From NCBI GenBank assembly GCA_964512095.1, contig CAZEIH010000019.1, forward strand, positions 1 through 57,253: DNA of 57,253 bases, given 5' to 3'. The translations under genes were made by a program, and so were the position numbers. Shown piece after piece: positions 36,318 through 45,654 of this stretch (the stretch's first letter is position 1; each line of letters begins with the position of its first letter). Origin of the DNA: DTU013 sp964512095 (lineage in GTDB: Bacteria; Bacillota; Clostridia; Acetivibrionales; DTU013). The notes beneath the pieces were generated by a model, which had not been told where the DNA came from, searched no databases, and saw only the letters and a program-made list of their open reading frames with translations.

Positions 36318-38243
36318 ATGGGCGAGAGAGATATTTCCGGGGTTATTGAAAAAGATAGGCATGAGAGTAAAAGAACCTATTTCGAGGGGACATTTCTTGA
36401 CTATGCCAATTTGGTAAGGAAGAATCCAGAGCTTGCAATACTTTCTCATCAAAGGATGTATAACCTGATTACAAAAGCAGGTGTGGAGGTGCTGAAAACT
36501 GATGAGCATCCAAGACTTAGAAGGATATACGGAAATGATGTCATAAGGAAATACAATTTTTTTGAAAGCTTTTATGGTATAGATAAAACCATAATGAACA
36601 TTGTGAGATACTTCCATTCAGCGGCAATGGCCGGAGAAGAGGCAAGGCAGGTTTTGTATTTAGTAGGACCTGTCGGCTCAGGAAAATCCTCCTTGATGGA
36701 GGAATTGAAAAGGGCACTGGAGTCCTGCGGTGAAATATATTCTCTAAAGGGCTGTCCTATGCGGGAAGAGCCTCTTCATCTTGTACCAAAGCATTTGAGG
36801 AAGGACTTCGAGGAACTACTGAATGTTAGGATTGAGGGTGACCTTTGTCCTGTTTGCCGATATAGGCTCAAAAATGATTTTAAAGGGCTGTATGAGCTTT
36901 TTCCTGTCGTAAAAACAGGGTTTTCAGTCAGAGCCAGGAGAGGAATTGGAGTGGTGCCACCTGTGGACCCTAACAATCAGGATACTAGCGTTCTGATTGG
37001 AAGCATTGATATTTCGAAAATAGATCTGTACCCCGAGGACGATCCCAGGGTTCTTTCTCTCAATGGTGCATTTAATGTGGGGAACAGGGGGCTGGTAGAA
37101 TTTATAGAAGTGTTTAAAAATGAGACCGAATACCTTCACACGATGATTACAGCAACTCAGGAGAAATCTGTGCCGTCTCCAGGAAAGGGGCCAATGATAT
37201 ATTTTGACGGTGTTATACTGGCTCATTCAAATGAAGCGGAATGGAACAAGTTTAAATCAGATCACACTAATGAAGCCATTCTCGACAGGATTGTTAAGAT
37301 TGAAATACCATACTGCTTGGAGCTAAATGAGGAGATGAAAATATATGAAAAAATGTTGAGGAAAAGCAGGTTTAGAGCCCACATAGCGCCGCATACAATT
37401 GAGGTGGCGTCGATGTTTGCAATACTAACTCGCCTTGTTCCATCCTCCAAGGTGGATCTTATGACAAAGCTAAAGATTTACAATGGAGAAGAGATTGTTG
37501 AAAAAGGATTGACCCGTAGAATAGATATTATGGAACTGAGAGAAGAGGCATCCAGAGAAGGGATGACAGGCATTTCAACTAGGTTTATTATGAAGGCTTT
37601 GGATATGGCCTTATCAGAATCTGAGCAAGATTGTATTAGCCCTATATCTGTTATGGAGACAATAATTAAGTCGGTTAGAGAGCTATCAATAAGTGATGAA
37701 GAGAAGAGTAGGCTTGTACGCTTCGTTCAGGATTCTATAAAGAAGAAGTACAACAAGATACTTGAAAAAGAGGTAACAAAGGCTTTTATCTATGGCTACA
37801 GAGAGCAGGCGGAAAGCCTTTTTAACAATTATCTCGATCATGCAGAGGCATTTATTAACAAAACAAGAATTAAAGACATTAATACAGGTGAGGATTTGGA
37901 GCCTGATGAGAGATTTATGAGATCTATAGAAGAGCAAATAGGAATTACAGAGGCATCGGCAAAAGGCTTTCGGGCTGATGTTACCGCATATATGTTTTAT
38001 GTTATCCGCAGTGGTGGCATGCTGAACTACAGCAGCTACGAACCGCTGAAAGAGGCAATTGAAAAAAAATTAACAGCATCTGTAAAGGAATTAAGCAGGA
38101 TTATTACAAGAGCAAAGGTGCGAGATGAAGAGCAGGATAGAAAGTATAACAGTATGGTGGAGGAAATGAAGCGGAATGGCTATTGTGACCATTGCTGCAA
38201 TGTGGTGCTGAAATATGGTGCAAATAACCTGTGGAAGGACTAA
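36318..38243 (+). CDS. prkA: PrkA-type serine protein kinase / AAA ATPase
   Basis: About 641 residues. A PrkA AAA domain carries Walker A GPVGSGKSS, and the C-terminal PrkA domain is similar to the YeaG family. RIYGNDVIRKYNFF and YFDGVILAHSNEAEW are well conserved. It supports sporulation in Bacillus and stress survival in E. coli. CxxC-like CPMREEP and CPVCRYRL are visible. The ATG at 36318 has AGGAGG upstream, so a longer frame from 36288 is unlikely. It forms a unit with yhbH and spoVR. Confidence 0.93.
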   Translation: MGERDISGVIEKDRHESKRTYFEGTFLDYANLVRKNPELAILSHQRMYNLITKAGVEVLKTDEHPRLRRIYGNDVIRKYNFFESFYGIDKTIMNIVRYFHSAAMAGEEARQVLYLVGPVGSGKSSLMEELKRALESCGEIYSLKGCPMREEPLHLVPKHLRKDFEELLNVRIEGDLCPVCRYRLKNDFKGLYELFPVVKTGFSVRARRGIGVVPPVDPNNQDTSVLIGSIDISKIDLYPEDDPRVLSLNGAFNVGNRGLVEFIEVFKNETEYLHTMITATQEKSVPSPGKGPMIYFDGVILAHSNEAEWNKFKSDHTNEAILDRIVKIEIPYCLELNEEMKIYEKMLRKSRFRAHIAPHTIEVASMFAILTRLVPSSKVDLMTKLKIYNGEEIVEKGLTRRIDIMELREEASREGMTGISTRFIMKALDMALSESEQDCISPISVMETIIKSVRELSISDEEKSRLVRFVQDSIKKKYNKILEKEVTKAFIYGYREQAESLFNNYLDHAEAFINKTRIKDINTGEDLEPDERFMRSIEEQIGITEASAKGFRADVTAYMFYVIRSGGMLNYSSYEPLKEAIEKKLTASVKELSRIITRAKVRDEEQDRKYNSMVEEMKRNGYCDHCCNVVLKYGANNLWKD

Positions 38244-38265
38244 ATTACTTTGAGAGGTCAGACAT

Positions 38266-39513
38266 ATGGCGATTATTAGGCAATATGACCCGGGAGGAAG
38301 GGAACGCTCTTCTGAGGATAGGCGCAGACATAAGGAGCTGGTGGAAGAGTCGATTAAAAAAAATATTGGTAATATTATCTCTGAAGAAAGTATTATTGGT
38401 CAAAGTGGTAAGAAAAAGATTAAGATACCGGTGAAGGGGATAAAGGAATATAGTTTTATTTATGGTACAAATAAGCACGGAGCTGCTACTGGCGACGGTG
38501 ATGAAAAGCGCGGAGACGTTGTGGGTGAGGATATAGAGGGAAAGAATTTTGGCCATGGGACAGCAGGTGATCAAGAGGGGGAGGATATATATGAAACTGA
38601 AATCACTATTGAGGAGCTAATGAATTATCTTTTTGATGATCTTGATCTTCCCGACATTGACAAGAAGAGACTCTCTGATAATGAATCTGTAAAGGGCTAC
38701 AGGAAGCTTGGTTACCAAAGGAAGGGTATTCAACCGAGACTGGCAAAAAGGAGAACCGCTGTTGAAAAAATAAAGAGAAAGCAGTCTTATGTAAGGGCTA
38801 TGTTAGAAGTGCAAAAAGAGCAAACAAAACCATCGGACCTAAAAGAGCAGAGCGGTGGTTCGGAGGATAATACTAATTTTACAAAGAATCAAGATGTAGA
38901 ACCTGTTCGATTTCCTTTCACAGAGGATGATTTAAGATACAGAAGGCTTAGGGAGGTTAGAAGGAGAGATTTCAATGCGGTTGTTATTTGCATAATGGAT
39001 GTCTCAGGTTCAATGGACCAAACTAAAAAGTATATGGCACGCAGCTTCTACTTTTTGCTGTATCAATTTCTAATAATGAAGTATTCAAATGTTGAGGTGG
39101 TTTTTATAGCGCACACCACCACAGCAAAAGAGGTCAGCGAGCTGGAGTTTTTTAATAAGGGTGAGTCGGGAGGCACATATATTAGCAGTGGATATGAAAA
39201 AGCTCTTGAAATAATTGAACAGCATTACAATCCGTTAAACTGGAATATTTACGCCTTCCATTGCAGTGACGGAGATAACTGGACTGAGGATAATAAAAAG
39301 GCTATCGAACTAGCACAGAGGTTATGTGATAAATGTAATCTCTTTGGATATGGTGAAATCGTACCGGGTTACTACTTTGCCGGAAGCACTGTTAAGTCAG
39401 AGTTTTTGAAGCATATACACGCAGACAACTTTTTTATTGTTACTATGTCAAGAAGGGATGACATCATAACCGCCATAAAAAGGCTATTAGAAAAAGATGG
39501 GGAAAAGGATTGA
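38266..39513 (+). CDS. yhbH: YhbH/YeaH family sporulation protein
   Basis: A 415-residue DUF444 protein. A basic N-terminal part is followed by a von Willebrand A-like domain with the MIDAS-type sequence DVSGSMDQ, and later GGTYISSGYEKALEI. It partners PrkA and SpoVR across bacteria, probably as an adaptor. It begins 22 bp after prkA and ends three bases before spoVR. Confidence 0.93.
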   Translation: MAIIRQYDPGGRERSSEDRRRHKELVEESIKKNIGNIISEESIIGQSGKKKIKIPVKGIKEYSFIYGTNKHGAATGDGDEKRGDVVGEDIEGKNFGHGTAGDQEGEDIYETEITIEELMNYLFDDLDLPDIDKKRLSDNESVKGYRKLGYQRKGIQPRLAKRRTAVEKIKRKQSYVRAMLEVQKEQTKPSDLKEQSGGSEDNTNFTKNQDVEPVRFPFTEDDLRYRRLREVRRRDFNAVVICIMDVSGSMDQTKKYMARSFYFLLYQFLIMKYSNVEVVFIAHTTTAKEVSELEFFNKGESGGTYISSGYEKALEIIEQHYNPLNWNIYAFHCSDGDNWTEDNKKAIELAQRLCDKCNLFGYGEIVPGYYFAGSTVKSEFLKHIHADNFFIVTMSRRDDIITAIKRLLEKDGEKD

Positions 39514-39516
39514 AGT

Positions 39517-40902
39517 ATGTCAAACTATAGTTTAAAAGAGCTTGAGCTGTGGAACCATCGCATTGAGGAAATTGTAACTGAGCTTGGACTGGATTGCTAT
39601 GAGCAGGAATTTGAGCTGGTCAGCTATGAGGACATGACAGCTTATGAAGCATATAATGGAATGCCATCACATTATCCACATTGGAGATTTGGGAAGGCCT
39701 ATGAACGTATCAAGACACTCAATAGGTACAATTTATCGGGATTGCCCTACGAAATGGTGATAAATTCAAATCCATGCATTGCATATTTGATGAAGGATAA
39801 TTCATTAGTATTGCAAATTTTGACCATGGCTCATGTATACGGCCATAATGATTTTTTTAAAGGTAATAGGCTCTTCAAAGCAGGTACTAGAGCATCATAT
39901 ACTACTGAAATATTTAAAAACCATGCTGTGAGGATTAGAGATTATATCAGCGACCCCAGCATTGGCTACAGCAATGTTGAAAGAGTACTTAATGCTGCCC
40001 ATGCTCTTAGATATCAATGTTCAAGGACTATAGGTGCCAAAAGACTGGAAAGGAGCGAACTGAAAAAGCGGTTACAAAGTAAAGGAAGTGACACGGTAAG
40101 GGAATTTCCGCTGCTGGATTCAAAACCTTCATATTCTGAGGAAATAAATCTGAAGCACATTCCACTTGAGCCTGAAGAGGATCTTCTGCTTTTTTTAGGC
40201 ACATACGGAAGACTGGAGGAGTGGGAGAAGGATATCATTGATATTGTAAGAGAGGAGACTCTTTATTTTATACCTCAAATAGAAACTAAAATAATGAATG
40301 AGGGTTGGGCCAGCTTTTGGCATTATAATATACTGAACAGTCTTAAGCTTCCCCAGAAGCTTTATTTTGAATTTCTCAGAAGGCATAATCAGATTATAAG
40401 ACCCTATGAGGGCAGGATTAATCCATATTATATAGGATTTAAAATTTTTGATGACATTCAGGAGAGATATAGGGAAACTCCCCAAAGGATATTTGAGGTA
40501 AGAGAAATCGAGAGAGATGAGTCCTTTATCAGGCGATATCTCACTAAGGAGCTGTGTGCTGAAATGAAGCTTTACGAGTACGAGAAGGAGGGTAATGAAT
40601 ATGTGGTGTCCCAGGTTGCTGATGATGATGGTTGGGAAAAGATACGAGATACCATTGCTACATCTTCAGGCCTGGGCAACATCCCTATGATTTTAGTGAA
40701 GGACTGGAATCAAAAGGAGAACACGTTACTGCTAGAGCACATTTATGATGGACGGGAGCTGGATTTCCAGTACGCCAATGAAACCTTGAAGCACCTGGTG
40801 GATCTGTGGGAGGGTAAGGTGATATTGAATACAAGCTCCGAAGGCAAAAAAAGAGCAATTATTTGTGATGAACAAAAGAAGATTGTGTTGGTAAGTACAT
40901 AA
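39517..40902 (+). CDS. spoVR: Stage V sporulation protein R
   Basis: A 461-residue SpoVR-family protein. Conserved blocks are MPSHYPHWRFGKAYE, PCIAYLMKDNSLVLQ, AHVYGHNDFFKGN and NEGWASFWHY. In Bacillus it is needed for normal spore cortex formation; the biochemical activity is not established. It is the third gene of the conserved prkA-yhbH-spoVR set. I see no clear terminator after it. Confidence 0.94.
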   Translation: MSNYSLKELELWNHRIEEIVTELGLDCYEQEFELVSYEDMTAYEAYNGMPSHYPHWRFGKAYERIKTLNRYNLSGLPYEMVINSNPCIAYLMKDNSLVLQILTMAHVYGHNDFFKGNRLFKAGTRASYTTEIFKNHAVRIRDYISDPSIGYSNVERVLNAAHALRYQCSRTIGAKRLERSELKKRLQSKGSDTVREFPLLDSKPSYSEEINLKHIPLEPEEDLLLFLGTYGRLEEWEKDIIDIVREETLYFIPQIETKIMNEGWASFWHYNILNSLKLPQKLYFEFLRRHNQIIRPYEGRINPYYIGFKIFDDIQERYRETPQRIFEVREIERDESFIRRYLTKELCAEMKLYEYEKEGNEYVVSQVADDDGWEKIRDTIATSSGLGNIPMILVKDWNQKENTLLLEHIYDGRELDFQYANETLKHLVDLWEGKVILNTSSEGKKRAIICDEQKKIVLVST

Positions 40903-41013
40903 GCTGCGTAATTATACCTTATAGCTGTGTTTAAAGGCACTGGGCAAAATATTTAGTTGACTCTGATGAAGCGTAGTTTTATAATTAACAGGTAAGCTAT
41001 AGTAAATTACCAA

Positions 41014-41088
41014 GGGGGATTAACTCAGCGGGAGAGTGCTACCTTCACACGGTAGAAGTCATTGGTTCGAACCCAATATTCCCCACCA
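41014..41088 (+). tRNA. tRNA-Val (anticodon CAC)
   Basis: A full cloverleaf. The acceptor GGGGGAT pairs with ATTCCCC (one G-T pair) and the gene encodes CCA. The D arm is ACTC/GAGT. The anticodon arm CTACC-TTCACAC-GGTAG gives CAC at 34-36. The variable loop is AAGTC and the T arm ATTGG-TTCGAAC-CCAAT. It stands alone between spoVR and a repeat copy. Confidence 0.95.
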
Positions 41089-41132
41089 CACTGCCAATGG
41101 TCCGTACATATGTTGTACAGATCATTCTTTTT

Positions 41133-41253
41133 ATCTATGTATTCAGAAGACGCTGATTTTTATGGGCCAGCGATGAATGAAGACGATTAATTAACTTCCT
41201 TGGTCAGGTGGAGTTCAGTCTCCACCTGACTCCCTGAGCGAAGCAAATTGACT
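41133..41253 (-). repeat. Dispersed double-hairpin intergenic repeat, copy 4
   Basis: About 121 bp. It has CGATGAATGAAGAC, then AAGTTAATTAA in reverse sense, a hairpin GTCAGGTGGAG/CTCCACCTGAC and GAGCGAAGCAAATTGACT. It is in the same orientation as copy 1 and opposite to copies 2 and 3. It lies between tRNA-Val and a lipoprotein gene. Confidence 0.85.
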
Positions 41254-41387
41254 GTTTCTAGACATGATTTTCGAGGGTAAATGTCCATAACACTATCACC
41301 ATTACTTCTAATATGATAAAATAAAAATCGAAAATACTGTTTTGTGAGTTTATACAGTGGTAAATACAGTTTTGTGAGGTTATACAA

Positions 41388-42395
41388 ATGAAAATTATTA
41401 TGATAGCAATTTTTGCAATGGCATTACTGTTGACGGGATGCTCTCAGAATACTACCGAAGATCCGGAGGGTGGGGCCTTCATAGAACAGCTGTCTAACCC
41501 GTCTAATGACAGTTCATCTAAAAATTTAGATGGTGAAATAATTTTCTATCCTACATATAGTACAGATTACAAGACAGGAAACAATGAAATGTTCGATTTT
41601 TGGTTTGACATTCCTGTTGATTGGAATGCTATTGATGAATCAGAAGATGGATCGGAATACTATATAATATGCGACAATGAAAAGGCCATAATAAGAATTT
41701 TTGGAATTTTAATGGATGAGGCAGGAGATGACTATTGCAATAAGCTTGCTGGAAAAAGTGGTACTATATCAGAATTCATTTTTTGTGACGGCTGGATTGG
41801 AAATGTAATTGATGTTACACCTAATGTAAGGTATTTTGTGCGAGTTGACGGCGATAGCTACATGGTATTACAGGTGGATTTATCGGCTGACCCTGCATGG
41901 TTGCTAAGAAATGAGGAAAAAGTCAATTATATAGCTTCAAGTGCTAGAACAACAAGACAAAGCATTGGGAAAAATGCTGATGATGGTAGCTCAATAACCC
42001 CAGATGACTTGTGGCTTGGCGATATTGACATAGATATGACTTATGAGGAGCTATTAGCTGTTGTTGGACAAGAGCCATTGGATGTAATTGAGGAGCAGTA
42101 CGAGGGGATGAATACAAAGACCTTGTTTTTCCCTGATGATACGCAGGTTTATGTTGTAAATGACGTTGTATATACTGTAAACGTGACCAGTTCTGACTAT
42201 GAGACACCCAGAGGGCTTAAGCCAGGCGACCGCGAAGATAGGGTCACTGAGCTTTATGGGGAGCCCAATAAGAAGGATGAAGGTGTGTGGGGATATAATA
42301 TAAATGGTTACGAGCTGTTTACTGTTGTAGTAGATGAAGGTTTGGTAACGCAGATACAAATCGAACAAGGAGTATGGGCCACAGAGGTTTATTAG
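41388..42395 (+). CDS. Secreted lipoprotein of unknown function
   Basis: 335 residues. The signal peptide ends in the lipobox LLLTGC, with Cys about residue 18 as the lipidation site. The mature part is acidic and has two loosely similar regions; the C-terminal one (LGDIDIDMTYEELLAVVGQE, later LKPGDREDRVTELYGEPNK) resembles short repeats in BLIP-like or SmpA-like folds. The ribosome site is weak. No neighbour explains its role. Confidence 0.75.
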   Translation: MKIIMIAIFAMALLLTGCSQNTTEDPEGGAFIEQLSNPSNDSSSKNLDGEIIFYPTYSTDYKTGNNEMFDFWFDIPVDWNAIDESEDGSEYYIICDNEKAIIRIFGILMDEAGDDYCNKLAGKSGTISEFIFCDGWIGNVIDVTPNVRYFVRVDGDSYMVLQVDLSADPAWLLRNEEKVNYIASSARTTRQSIGKNADDGSSITPDDLWLGDIDIDMTYEELLAVVGQEPLDVIEEQYEGMNTKTLFFPDDTQVYVVNDVVYTVNVTSSDYETPRGLKPGDREDRVTELYGEPNKKDEGVWGYNINGYELFTVVVDEGLVTQIQIEQGVWATEVY

Positions 42396-42435
42396 AGTAG
42401 AAAGCTACACCGACGAGAGGAAAAGGAGCGGGAAA

Positions 42436-43263
42436 ATGACGACAGATGTGAAGAAATACAGAATTGCGGCAGACTATATAAGTGAAAGGATTAAAGAAAC
42501 TCCGGAAATTGCTATTGTTTTAGGCTCTGGACTGGGAACCTTGGTAAATTTAGTTGAGCAGCCCATAGAGATTGACTATGCTGATATTCCGGGCTTTCCC
42601 CATACCACTGTGATGGGACATGCAGGTACCCTTGTCTGTGGAAAATTGGGAGGCAAATGCGTACTTGCGATGAAGGGTCGTTTTCATTATTATGAGGGCT
42701 GGGACATTTCCCAAGTGGTTTTCCACATAAGAGTGTTTAAGCTCTTGGGAATATCAAGACTTATTGTTACAAATGCGGCAGGTGGTATAAATACTTCTTT
42801 CACACCTGGAGACTTGATGTTGATAACGGACCATATAAGTCTGTTTGCTCCGTCTCCCCTTCGAGGAGTCAATCAAGATGAATTCGGGCCTCGCTTTCCT
42901 GATATGACAAATGCGTATGATATAAATAGTATTTCTATGGCCAGTGAGGTTGCCCTGCATATGGGTATCAATATTAAAATGGGCACTTATGCCTTTGCTC
43001 AGGGGCCAATGTATGAAACACCTGCTGAAATACATGCCTTGCGATTGCTGGGAGCCGACGCTGTGGGGATGTCCACGGTGCCTGAGGTCATAATAGCTCG
43101 GCATTGCGGAATAAAGGTTCTTGGAGTATCTTGCATTACGAATATGGCGGCGGGAGTGTTGGGGGTAGAGCTCAACCACGAAGAGGTCATGGACACTGCA
43201 AGAAATGTTGAGAGTGATTTTGCAAGGCTTGTGACAGGAATCATTGAAGGTTGGGAAGGATAA
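42436..43263 (+). CDS. punA: Purine-nucleoside phosphorylase (trimeric, inosine/guanosine type)
   Basis: 275 residues. The family motifs GSGLGTLVNLV, HAGTLVCGKLGG, MKGRFHYYEG, TNAAGGI and EVIIARHCGIKVLGVSCITN identify the trimeric PNP class. This class phosphorolyses inosine and guanosine and generally not adenosine. It produces the base plus ribose-1-phosphate. It begins the salvage cluster with ahcY, deoC and mtaD, and GGAGCGGG precedes the ATG. Confidence 0.93.
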   Translation: MTTDVKKYRIAADYISERIKETPEIAIVLGSGLGTLVNLVEQPIEIDYADIPGFPHTTVMGHAGTLVCGKLGGKCVLAMKGRFHYYEGWDISQVVFHIRVFKLLGISRLIVTNAAGGINTSFTPGDLMLITDHISLFAPSPLRGVNQDEFGPRFPDMTNAYDINSISMASEVALHMGINIKMGTYAFAQGPMYETPAEIHALRLLGADAVGMSTVPEVIIARHCGIKVLGVSCITNMAAGVLGVELNHEEVMDTARNVESDFARLVTGIIEGWEG

Positions 43264-43362
43264 ACTTTGGTCCCTTTATGAGTGAAAATAGCCTAACGCA
43301 GATTGTAATTATAGGTAAAATAATTGTAAATGATGGTTGAAAGTTTATTTGTATCCAGATAT

Positions 43363-43401
43363 AATAAAAGAGGACAATTTCACTAATTGTCCTCTTTTAT
43401 T
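43363..43401. terminator. Perfect 17-bp hairpin between PNP and the HTH-methyltransferase
   Basis: AATAAAAGAGGACAATT (43363-43379) pairs perfectly with AATTGTCCTCTTTTATT (43385-43401) with a 5-nt loop. It is probably the PNP terminator; the downstream T tract is inside the arm. It ends only 34 bp before the next start codon, so an operator role is also possible. Confidence 0.7.
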
Positions 43402-43434
43402 AGCTTGCTAATGGCTCAGGAAGGGAATGATAAA

Positions 43435-44235
43435 GTGTATAAAGAAATTCTGAATATGGAAGAGGCGGCTGATTTTTTTAATGTCAGTATAAAAACCTTT
43501 ATAAAGCTTCTGAAGGAAGAGAAGGTTCCTGCAAGGAAAATCGGGCGAGAGTGGAGATTCAGCAGGGAGGCACTTATTCAATGGCTATCCGTCGGGGATT
43601 CCCAGCAGTACACCTCCAGCGAAAGTGAGGCCAAGGAGTTTTTTAACAGGGTAGCTCCTGAATGGAGCAAAATGCGTAGCGGCTATTACGATGAGGATGT
43701 CATCAGTAGGCTTTTAAGTGCAGGGATTTTGAAGGATGATATGGTGATTGTAGATCTTGGGGCAGGAGACGGCTACCTTTCCAGGGCGATGGCATCAGTT
43801 GTGTCTTCTGTTATAGCTGTAGATATTTCTGAGGCGATGCTGAAGGAGCTCTCGAAAAAGGCCAAGAAACAGGGAATCAACAATATCCAGACCATTCTTG
43901 GAGACGGGAGTGATATTCCCCTTTCAGATGAAAGTGCGGATGTTGTTTGTGCCAATATGTTCCTACATCATATTGAGGAGCCCATAACTGCGATAAAGGA
44001 AATGTACAGAATACTAAAGCCTGGAGGCAGGGTTTTTCTCGCGGATTTGAAGGAGCATAGAAACAGTGAATTCAAGAATGCAATGCATGATGTGTGGCAA
44101 GGGTTTTCACAAAATGAGATAAGTAACTGGTTTATAAAGTGCGGTTTTGCAGTAGAGGTTTTTGAGACAATCAATAAAAAAACATCAGGTAAGAAGGCTG
44201 ATGAAGGTGTTTTTGCAATGATTGCTTCTAAATAA
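43435..44235 (+). CDS. HTH (excisionase-type) domain fused to SAM-dependent methyltransferase
   Basis: About 266 residues. A MerR/excisionase-type helix-turn-helix (about 3-55: EAADFFNVSIKTFIKLL, RKIGREWRFSREALIQWL) is joined to a class I methyltransferase domain with motif I IVDLGAGDGYLSRAM and later LKPGGRVFLADL. I start it at GTG 43435 because AGGAAGGG lies nine bases upstream; the ATG at 43411 has no such site. ArsR-methyltransferase fusions with a similar layout often neighbour ahcY or met genes. The substrate and any DNA target are unknown. Confidence 0.82.
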   Translation: MYKEILNMEEAADFFNVSIKTFIKLLKEEKVPARKIGREWRFSREALIQWLSVGDSQQYTSSESEAKEFFNRVAPEWSKMRSGYYDEDVISRLLSAGILKDDMVIVDLGAGDGYLSRAMASVVSSVIAVDISEAMLKELSKKAKKQGINNIQTILGDGSDIPLSDESADVVCANMFLHHIEEPITAIKEMYRILKPGGRVFLADLKEHRNSEFKNAMHDVWQGFSQNEISNWFIKCGFAVEVFETINKKTSGKKADEGVFAMIASK

Positions 44236-44296
44236 TTTGATGTTATGAATTGTAAACAAATAAAATGCATATAATGCAGCTTTGGAGGTATTAAAG

Positions 44297-45559
44297 ATGG
44301 TTAAATGTGATATTAAGGACAAGTCGCTGGCACCGAAGGGAAAACTGAGAATGGAATGGGCAGATAATCAAATGCCTGTTTTGAAAATGATCAGGGATAG
44401 GTTTGCTAAGGAAAAACCACTGGCAGGAAAAAAGATTAGCTGCTGTCTACACGTTACCACTGAGACAGCAAATCTTGTGAGAACATTGAAGGAAGGCGGC
44501 GCAGATGTTTTATTGTGCGCATCAAATCCCTTATCGACCCAGGATGACGTTGCTGCATCCCTAGTGATGGACTATGGGATTAGCGTGTATGCGATGAAGG
44601 GTGAGGACAGGGATACTTATTATAAGCATCTTCTGGCAGCTATAGAGCATGGCCCGGATATGACCCAGGATGATGGATGTGACCTTGTAGGACTCTTGCA
44701 TAAGGATTTCAGTGACACTTACCTGAAAAATGTAATAGGTGGTACAGAAGAGACTACCACTGGTGTTATTAGACTTAAGAGTATGGAGAGGGATAATGCC
44801 CTTCGCGTACCGATTATTGCTGTAAATGAATCTGAAACCAAGCACCTTTTTGATAACAGATACGGAACAGGTCAAAGTACGCTGGATGGCTTATTTAGAG
44901 CCACTAATGTACTTCTGTCAGGCAAGAATTTTGTTGTCTGCGGCTATGGCTGGTGCGGAAAAGGCCTTGCAATGAGAGCCAAAGGTATGGGCGCAAATGT
45001 AATTGTAACTGAAGTGGATCATATTAAGGCTATTGAAGCGGTTATGGAAGGCTTCAGAGTCATGAAGCTTGAGGACGCTATGAGCGTTGCAGACATTATC
45101 ATTACAGTCACCGGCGACCTGAACGTAGTTGACGAAAAACACGTAAAGCTTGCAAAGGATGGACTTATTATTGCTAACTCCGGTCATTTTAATGATGAGA
45201 TCAATATAGACGCCATCGAGAGATTATCAGCGTCAAAGAGAACAGTACGTGACTTTGTAGAAGAGTATACTCTCAAGGACGGCCGCAAGGTATTTCTCTT
45301 AGCTGAAGGCAGGCTCCTGAATTTGTCAGCAGCTGAAGGCCACCCAGCCGTAGTTATGGATATGAGCTTTGCAAACCAGGCATTAGGCGCTGAGTACATT
45401 GTCAAGAACGCTGATAAAATGGATAACAAGGTTTATTTGCTGCCGGACAAGCTGGATCATGAAATTGCGCAGTTGAAGCTTGAATCCATGGGCATTTCCA
45501 TAGACGTGCTAACCGAAGAGCAAAAAGCATATCTATCCTCCTGGCAAAGTGGAACTTAG
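44297..45559 (+). CDS. ahcY: Adenosylhomocysteinase-family enzyme
   Basis: 420 residues, the short form common in archaea, Thermotoga and clostridia. The substrate-domain motifs are EWADNQMPVL, HVTTETANLVRTL and SNPLSTQDDVAASL, and the NAD-binding motif is CGYGWCGKGLAMRAKG. It cleaves S-adenosylhomocysteine to adenosine and homocysteine. With mtaD two genes away, S-inosylhomocysteine is an alternative substrate (see findings). The ATG at 44297 follows TTGGAGG. Confidence 0.92.
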   Translation: MVKCDIKDKSLAPKGKLRMEWADNQMPVLKMIRDRFAKEKPLAGKKISCCLHVTTETANLVRTLKEGGADVLLCASNPLSTQDDVAASLVMDYGISVYAMKGEDRDTYYKHLLAAIEHGPDMTQDDGCDLVGLLHKDFSDTYLKNVIGGTEETTTGVIRLKSMERDNALRVPIIAVNESETKHLFDNRYGTGQSTLDGLFRATNVLLSGKNFVVCGYGWCGKGLAMRAKGMGANVIVTEVDHIKAIEAVMEGFRVMKLEDAMSVADIIITVTGDLNVVDEKHVKLAKDGLIIANSGHFNDEINIDAIERLSASKRTVRDFVEEYTLKDGRKVFLLAEGRLLNLSAAEGHPAVVMDMSFANQALGAEYIVKNADKMDNKVYLLPDKLDHEIAQLKLESMGISIDVLTEEQKAYLSSWQSGT

Positions 45560-45561
45560 TG

Positions 45562-45643
45562 TGGTGCCAGGCACGGTACTTAGACACTTATTTGATAGTG
45601 CTTTAGTATGGTGACAGGCACCGTACTTAGACACTTATTTGAT
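45562..45643 (+). repeat. Two 35-bp direct repeats between ahcY and deoC
   Basis: 45562-45596 and 45609-45643 match at all but two positions (core GGCACCGTACTTAGACACTT in the second). Each begins with a GGTGCCAGGCAC-type near-palindrome. This GGTGCCAGGCAC type of unit looks like a REP-like dispersed repeat; whether more copies exist elsewhere needs the whole genome. Confidence 0.8.
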
Positions 45644-45654
45644 GGGGGAGAGAT

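Noticed and set aside
38231..38434. 67-codon frame between prkA and yhbH
   Set aside because: It overlaps both real genes in another frame, and its translation has no sensible composition.
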